In this document: positions 60,422 through 64,000 of the stretch, piece by piece
How the letters are laid out: each line of letters opens with the position of its first letter
How positions within the stretch are numbered: the stretch's first letter is position 1
Assembly: GCF_039524395.1 (NCBI RefSeq)
Contig: NZ_BAAAGO010000009.1
DNA: 64,000 nucleotides
Source of the DNA: Micropruina glycogenica
GTDB lineage: Bacteria; Actinomycetota; Actinomycetes; Propionibacteriales; Propionibacteriaceae
Strand: one strand, 5' to 3'
Made by a program: the position numbers and the translations under genes
Notes under the pieces: model-generated
Told to the model about the DNA's origin: nothing
Seen by the model: only the letters and a program-made list of their open reading frames with translations
Databases searched by the model: none

Positions 60422-61492
60422 GTGATCAAGTACCTTGGCTCGAAGCGGACGCTGGCCGGGGTGCTGGGCGGCCTTGCGCAAGGAGCCGAGGCCCGCACGG
60501 CGGTCGATCTGTTCACCGGCAGCACCCGCGTGGCGCAGGAGTTCAAGCACCGCGGGCTCGCCGTCACCGCGGCCGACCTGGCCAGCTACAGCGAGATCCT
60601 GGCCCGCTGCTACATCGTCACCGACGCCGACGCGGTCGACCTCGACGAGTTGGACGCCCTGCTGGCCGAACTGGACGCCCTGCCGGGGGTTCGCGGCTAC
60701 GTCACCGAGACGTTCTGCGAGCAGGCCCGCTACTTTCAGCCTCACAACGGCATGCGCATCGACGCCATTCGCCACCGCCTGGTTGACCTCGTCGACCACC
60801 CGCTCTACCCGGTTCTGCTGACCGCGCTGATCGAGGCCGCCGACCGGGTCGATTCGACCACCGGGCAGCACATGGCCTACCTGAAGTCGTGGTCGCGCCG
60901 GTCGCACAACGCGTTGCGGCTGCGGCGTCCAGCACTGTTGGCGGGCACCGGAATCGCGGTGCGTGGCGACGCCTGCGAACTGGCGCGCAGCCTGCCCCCC
61001 ACCGACCTGATGTACCTCGACCCCCCGTACAACCAGCACCGCTACTTCACCTACTACCACATCTGGGAGACTCTGGTGCGCTGGGATTCGCCCGAGCACT
61101 ACGGCGTGGCCTGCAAGCGCACCGACGCTCGCGAGGCCGAGCACCGCAGCCCGTTCAACTCGCGCCGCACCATGCCCGCCGCGCTCGCGCGGCTGATCGC
61201 CGACGCCCGGACCGAGGTGCTGCTGGTGTCGTACAACGACGAGTCGTGGATCACTCCCGAAGCGATGATCGGCTGGCTGCGCGATGCCGGCCACCAACGC
61301 GTGGAGCTGCTGGCCTTCGACTCGCGCCGCTACGTGGGTGCCCGCATCGGCATCTACAACCCGCAGGGGCAGCGGGTGGGCAACGTCTCGCACACCCGCA
61401 ACACCGAATACGTGTTCGTGGCCGGCCCGAGCGACCGGGTCGCGGCGGCGGTGGCGGCAGTGCCTGCACCACAAGGTGGCGAAACTGCGTAG
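60422..61492 (+). CDS. adenine-specific DNA methyltransferase (D12 class), orphan
   Basis: A 356-residue Dam-like enzyme that puts a methyl group on N6 of adenine. Motif X/I are MIKYLGSKRT and VDLFTGSTRVAQEF; the catalytic motif IV is YLDPPYNQHRYFTYYH near residue 200. No restriction gene or MutH-like partner is close, so it appears to be an orphan that may act in regulation or as a scar of a restriction system. GTG 60422 is preceded by a TAGGGT -10 box (60410-60415), so the message is likely leaderless. Confidence 0.87.
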   Translation: MIKYLGSKRTLAGVLGGLAQGAEARTAVDLFTGSTRVAQEFKHRGLAVTAADLASYSEILARCYIVTDADAVDLDELDALLAELDALPGVRGYVTETFCEQARYFQPHNGMRIDAIRHRLVDLVDHPLYPVLLTALIEAADRVDSTTGQHMAYLKSWSRRSHNALRLRRPALLAGTGIAVRGDACELARSLPPTDLMYLDPPYNQHRYFTYYHIWETLVRWDSPEHYGVACKRTDAREAEHRSPFNSRRTMPAALARLIADARTEVLLVSYNDESWITPEAMIGWLRDAGHQRVELLAFDSRRYVGARIGIYNPQGQRVGNVSHTRNTEYVFVAGPSDRVAAAVAAVPAPQGGETA

Positions 61493-61578
61493 TCCGTGAG
61501 CGGGATTACCTGCGCTCGTCTCGGTGTTGCAGGATTTGAAAGTTCAACGAGACCGTCGCCCCCCGAGGGTGTGACTGA

Positions 61579-61584
61579 TAGGTT
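61579..61584 (+). promoter_or_regulatory. -10 box of cysE leader transcript
   Basis: TAGGTT lies seven bases before the upstream ORF start at 61592, the same spacing as the other leaderless promoters of this window. A small inverted repeat TTGAAAGTTCAA lies at 61536-61547 and a larger stem (GTCTCG/CGAGAC, 61518-61553) surrounds it; either could be an operator or the terminator of the methyltransferase gene. Confidence 0.5.
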
Positions 61585-61591
61585 GGCCGCC

Positions 61592-61663
61592 ATGCACGTC
61601 GAGATCATCGCCTCGCGCCCCGTGGGCGCGCTGATGTGCATGTGTTGTTGTCGCCTCGGCTGA
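61592..61663 (+). CDS. Cys-rich leader peptide (upstream ORF) of cysE
   Basis: A 23-codon ORF starting MHVEIIASRPVGAL and ending MCMCCCRLG, with four Cys codons in six positions just before its stop. It lies 58 bases upstream of serine acetyltransferase. Short ORFs with clustered Cys codons upstream of sulfur genes are known attenuators in mycobacteria and other actinobacteria. When cysteine is scarce, ribosome stalling at the Cys codons changes access to the downstream start. The ORF has no ribosome site, but a -10 box at leaderless distance. The downstream ATG lies in a small hairpin (GGCAT/ATGCC, 61714-61726). Confidence 0.7.
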   Translation: MHVEIIASRPVGALMCMCCCRLG

Positions 61664-61721
61664 GACCTTCGTCCACCCGTCCATCAGGCCACACCAACCC
61701 ACACTCTTTGAAAGGCATGTC

Positions 61722-62498
61722 ATGCCGCACGACGAAATCTGGCGCCGCATTCGCACCGAAGCCACCGAAGCCGCCGAAACCGAACCGGCCCTGGCCAGCT
61801 ACCTGCACACCGTGGTGCTGGCCCACGACCGGCTCGAAGACGCACTGAGCTACCTGCTGGCGTCGAAGCTGGGCAGCCCGACCATCACCTCGCTCACCCT
61901 GCGCTCGTTGATCGACCGCGCCTTCGACGACGACCGCGCGATCGGCATCGCGTTTCGCGAAGACCTGCGCGCGGTGCTGAGCCGCGACCCGGCCACCCGC
62001 GGCTACTCGGTGCCGCTGCTGTACTTCAAGGGCTTCCACGCCCTGCAGGCCTACCGGGTGGCGCACCACTATTGGCTGAACGGACGCCCCCAGCTCGCGC
62101 TCTACCTGCAGAGCCGCATCTCTGAGGTGTTCGCGGTCGACATCCACCCCGGCGCCACCATCGGTAAGGGCATTCTGTTCGACCACGCGACCTCGATCGT
62201 GATCGGCGAGACCGCCGTGGTCGAAGACGACTTCTCGATGCTGCACGAGGTCACGCTGGGCGGCACCGGCAAGGTCGGCGGCGACCGGCACCCCAAGATC
62301 GGCCGCGGCGTGATGATCGGCGCAGGCGCCAAGGTGCTCGGCAACATCAAGATCGGCGAGGGCGCCAAGATCGGTGCCGGGTCGGTGGTGCTCGAAGACG
62401 TGCCGGCGTTCACCACGGTGGCCGGGGTGCCGGCCCGTCCGGTCGCCTACCCGTCGCACGTGTTTCCCGAGAACCTCGAACTCACCGACCTCGACTGA
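61722..62498 (+). CDS. cysE: serine O-acetyltransferase
   Basis: A 258-residue enzyme making O-acetylserine from serine and acetyl-CoA, the first step of cysteine synthesis. The N-terminal helical domain has PALASYLHTVVLAHDRLEDA and RDPATRGYSVPLLYFKGFHA. The left-handed beta-helix follows with the catalytic DIHPGATIGKGILFDHAT and hexapeptide repeats through VLGNIKIGEGAKIGAGSVV. ATG 61722 has AAAGG six bases before it, unlike most genes here, fitting control at translation by the Cys leader peptide upstream. Confidence 0.95.
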   Translation: MPHDEIWRRIRTEATEAAETEPALASYLHTVVLAHDRLEDALSYLLASKLGSPTITSLTLRSLIDRAFDDDRAIGIAFREDLRAVLSRDPATRGYSVPLLYFKGFHALQAYRVAHHYWLNGRPQLALYLQSRISEVFAVDIHPGATIGKGILFDHATSIVIGETAVVEDDFSMLHEVTLGGTGKVGGDRHPKIGRGVMIGAGAKVLGNIKIGEGAKIGAGSVVLEDVPAFTTVAGVPARPVAYPSHVFPENLELTDLD

Positions 62499-62534
62499 TC
62501 ACGCCCGGCTCGGCCTTCGCCCGAGCGTCGTCCG

Positions 62535-62600
62535 ACGTTGCTCGCGGCACGTGACGTTGCTCGGGTTCCTGCGCGAGCAATGAACCCTACCGCGAGCAAG
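62535..62600. terminator. nested inverted repeats after cysE
   Basis: An outer perfect ten-base pair, TTGCTCGCGG (62538-62547) and CCGCGAGCAA (62590-62599), encloses an inner seven-base pair TTGCTCG (62557-62563) and CGAGCAA (62574-62580). The same motif thus occurs four times in about 60 bases. It may end cysE transcription or be an operator array for the next gene. Confidence 0.5.
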
Positions 62601-62627
62601 GTCGTGAGCAGCGGCCGTCGCGGACTG

Positions 62628-62658
62628 TTGACCGACTTGGGACGCACGGCGCTAGCCT
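62628..62658 (+). promoter_or_regulatory. leaderless promoter of quinone oxidoreductase-like gene
   Basis: TTGACC (62628-62633) and TAGCCT (62653-62658) form a -35/-10 pair with a slightly long 19-base spacer. The -10 is six bases before ATG 62665, so no 5' leader is expected. Confidence 0.5.
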
Positions 62659-62664
62659 GCAGGC

Positions 62665-63627
62665 ATGCTGGCCGTCTACGTCGAAGCCGCCCAACCCGAC
62701 GATCCGCTTGCCGCGCTACAGATCGGTGAGCGCCCCGAGCCCGAGCCGGCCGACGGCTGGGTGGTGGTCGAGGTCGAAGCCGCCGCCCTGAACCGCCACG
62801 ACCTGTGGTCACTGGCCGGGGTCGGGCTGCCGCCAAGCCGCATGCCGATGATTCTGGGCACCGACGCCGCCGGCACCGTCGATGGACGACCGGTGATCGT
62901 GCATGCGGTGATAACCAGCGCCGACTGGGTGGGTGACGAGACGTTCGACCCGAAGCGCACGCTGCTGTCGGAACTGCACCAGGGCACGATGGCGCAACGG
63001 GTCGCGGTGCCGCGGGCCAACCTGATCGATCGGCCCGACTGGCTGAGCGCCGCGCAGGCCGCCTGCCTGCCCACCGCCTGGCTCACCGCGTACCGCATGC
63101 TGACCCACGACTCGGGGCTGACCGCAGGCGACACCGTGCTGGTGCAGGGGGCGTCCGGCGGGGTGGCCTCGGCCGCCACCGCCCTGGGCAAGGCACTGGG
63201 CCTGCGGGTCTGGGTGACGGGAACGTCCGAAGCCAAGCGGGCCGCGGCCCTGGAACGCGGCGCGGCCGCCGCGTTCGAGCCTGGCGCCCGGCTGCCCGAG
63301 CGCGTGGACGCCGTGATCGAGACCGTCGGCGAGGCCACCTGGGCGCACTCGCTGCGGTCGCTTCGGCCGGGCGGCACCATCGTGTGCGCGGGCGCGACCA
63401 GCGGCTTCAACCCGCCCGCCGAGCTGAACCGGGTGTTCTTTCAGCAACTCCGAGTGATCGGCTCGACCATGGGTAACCGGCAGCAGTTCGCTGCGCTGCT
63501 GGCGCTGCTCGAGTCGTCCGGGGTGCGACCGGCGATCGACCGGTTGCTGCCGTTGACCGAGGCCGCCGAGGGCTTTCGGGCCATGGCCGAGGGCAACGTG
63601 GACGGCAAGGTCGTGCTGGTTCCCTGA
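62665..63627 (+). CDS. zinc-independent medium-chain dehydrogenase/quinone oxidoreductase-like protein
   Basis: A 320-residue MDR-superfamily enzyme. The N-terminal GroES-like domain has AAALNRHDLWSLAGVGLPPS and GTDAAGTV. The NADPH-binding fold is VLVQGASGGVASAATALGKA, followed by ETVGEATWAHSLRSLRPGG and the C-terminal VDGKVVLV. There are no zinc-ligand Cys residues in the structural loop, so a quinone or enone reductase is more likely than an alcohol dehydrogenase. The substrate is unknown. Confidence 0.87.
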   Translation: MLAVYVEAAQPDDPLAALQIGERPEPEPADGWVVVEVEAAALNRHDLWSLAGVGLPPSRMPMILGTDAAGTVDGRPVIVHAVITSADWVGDETFDPKRTLLSELHQGTMAQRVAVPRANLIDRPDWLSAAQAACLPTAWLTAYRMLTHDSGLTAGDTVLVQGASGGVASAATALGKALGLRVWVTGTSEAKRAAALERGAAAAFEPGARLPERVDAVIETVGEATWAHSLRSLRPGGTIVCAGATSGFNPPAELNRVFFQQLRVIGSTMGNRQQFAALLALLESSGVRPAIDRLLPLTEAAEGFRAMAEGNVDGKVVLVP

Positions 63628-63659
63628 TCAGCGCGAGCAGGCCCGAGCGGCATGACAGG

Positions 63660-64000
63660 ATGCCTTTCGTGGCAGGACTGTTGGTGGCTGGAACGTCGTC
63701 GGACGCGGGCAAGTCGCTGATCGTGGCTGGCCTGTGCCGGGCCTTCGCCCGCCGCGGCGTCCGGGTGGCCCCGTTCAAGGCCCAGAACATGAGCAACAAC
63801 TCCATGGTCTGCCCCGACGGTTCTGAGATCGGCCGCGCCCAGTACCTGCAGGCGCTGGCCGCGGGCGTGCAGCCGTCCGCGGTGCTGAACCCCGTGCTGC
63901 TCAAGCCGGGCACCGACCGACGGGCGTTCATCGTGCTGCGTGGACAACCCGCCGGCACGCTCGAGGCGGGCGAGTACGTGGGTGGCCGCACACACCTCGC
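63660..64000 (+). CDS. cobQ: cobyric acid synthase, N-terminal part (runs off window)
   Basis: The visible 113 residues are the ATP-dependent synthetase domain: GLLVAGTSSDAGKSLIVAGL, then RGVRVAPFKAQNMSNNSMVC and EIGRAQYLQALAAGVQPSAV, and VLLKPGTDR. These match CobQ/CbiP, which amidates four side chains of adenosylcobyrinic acid diamide in B12 synthesis. ATG 63660 is the likely start (a GTG three codons later is possible). The glutamine amidotransferase domain lies beyond the window. It suggests a cobalamin locus continuing to the right. Confidence 0.9.
   Translation, partial: MPFVAGLLVAGTSSDAGKSLIVAGLCRAFARRGVRVAPFKAQNMSNNSMVCPDGSEIGRAQYLQALAAGVQPSAVLNPVLLKPGTDRRAFIVLRGQPAGTLEAGEYVGGRTHL

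Overview
This 64 kb window is a gene-dense piece of a GC-rich actinobacterial chromosome. Signs of this are the strong G/C bias at third codon positions, many GTG starts, mycothiol-type genes (MshA/MshB-like pair, mycothiol-dependent DinB-like family), a DUF222-HNH endonuclease gene, a group II truncated haemoglobin, and many genes whose only visible promoter is a TANNNT -10 box 5-8 nt before the start codon (leaderless transcripts). Gene content fits a Propionibacteriales-like member, but that is inference. No rRNA, tRNA, CRISPR array, phage or intact insertion sequence was seen.

Layout. 1-9.97 kb: end of an alpha/beta hydrolase, phosphoglycerate dehydrogenase, a protein of unknown function, SseB/Nudix/aldo-keto reductase genes, rhomboid protease plus sirtuin (overlapping), EI24 membrane protein, and an autoregulated-looking HTH regulator plus MFS pair. 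10-14.2 kb: threonine degradation genes kbl and tdh, separated by an ABC-2 transporter pair. 14.2-19.7 kb: Asp/Glu racemase divergent from a DUF1353 protein, flavin reductase, a decayed alkA-type glycosylase, truncated haemoglobin and an MGDG-synthase-like glycosyltransferase. 19.9-22.5 kb: polar amino-acid ABC importer. 22.6-26.7 kb: a decay zone holding an ltrA::DUF1992 deletion chimera and a glpD C-terminal remnant around an intact K+-independent H+-pyrophosphatase. 26.8-34.2 kb: HIT protein, GNAT, MFS, ornithine decarboxylase-like enzyme, then the MshA/MshB-like/Bcr-type exporter trio. 34.3-39.6 kb: DUF222-HNH, VOC proteins, methyltransferase, frameshifted LysE exporter, YbaK deacylase.

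39.7-45.1 kb is a lactate module: lactate permease and FAD/Fe-S D-lactate dehydrogenase divergent from an LldR-type regulator, with a textbook TNGTNNNACNA operator between them. 45.1-53.3 kb holds a tandem GNAT, a large membrane patatin, ArfB, GH15 and a PAP2 phosphatase. 53.3-60.3 kb is a seven-gene TetR-adaptor-adaptor-ATPase-permease-permease-ATPase exporter operon with overlapping genes and an operator sitting on its -10 box. 60.4-64 kb: an orphan adenine-specific DNA methyltransferase, then cysE preceded by a 23-codon upstream ORF ending in a cluster of Cys codons (a probable cysteine attenuator), a quinone-oxidoreductase-like protein and the start of cobyric acid synthase.

The most notable signals are the Cys-codon leader of cysE, the systematic leaderless promoters (including two divergent pairs, one with overlapping -10 boxes in only 23 bp), a palindromic repeat family that sits at three convergent gene junctions and has also entered the MshA-like coding sequence in frame, several gene remnants, and a large patatin whose catalytic dyad is split by a membrane region.
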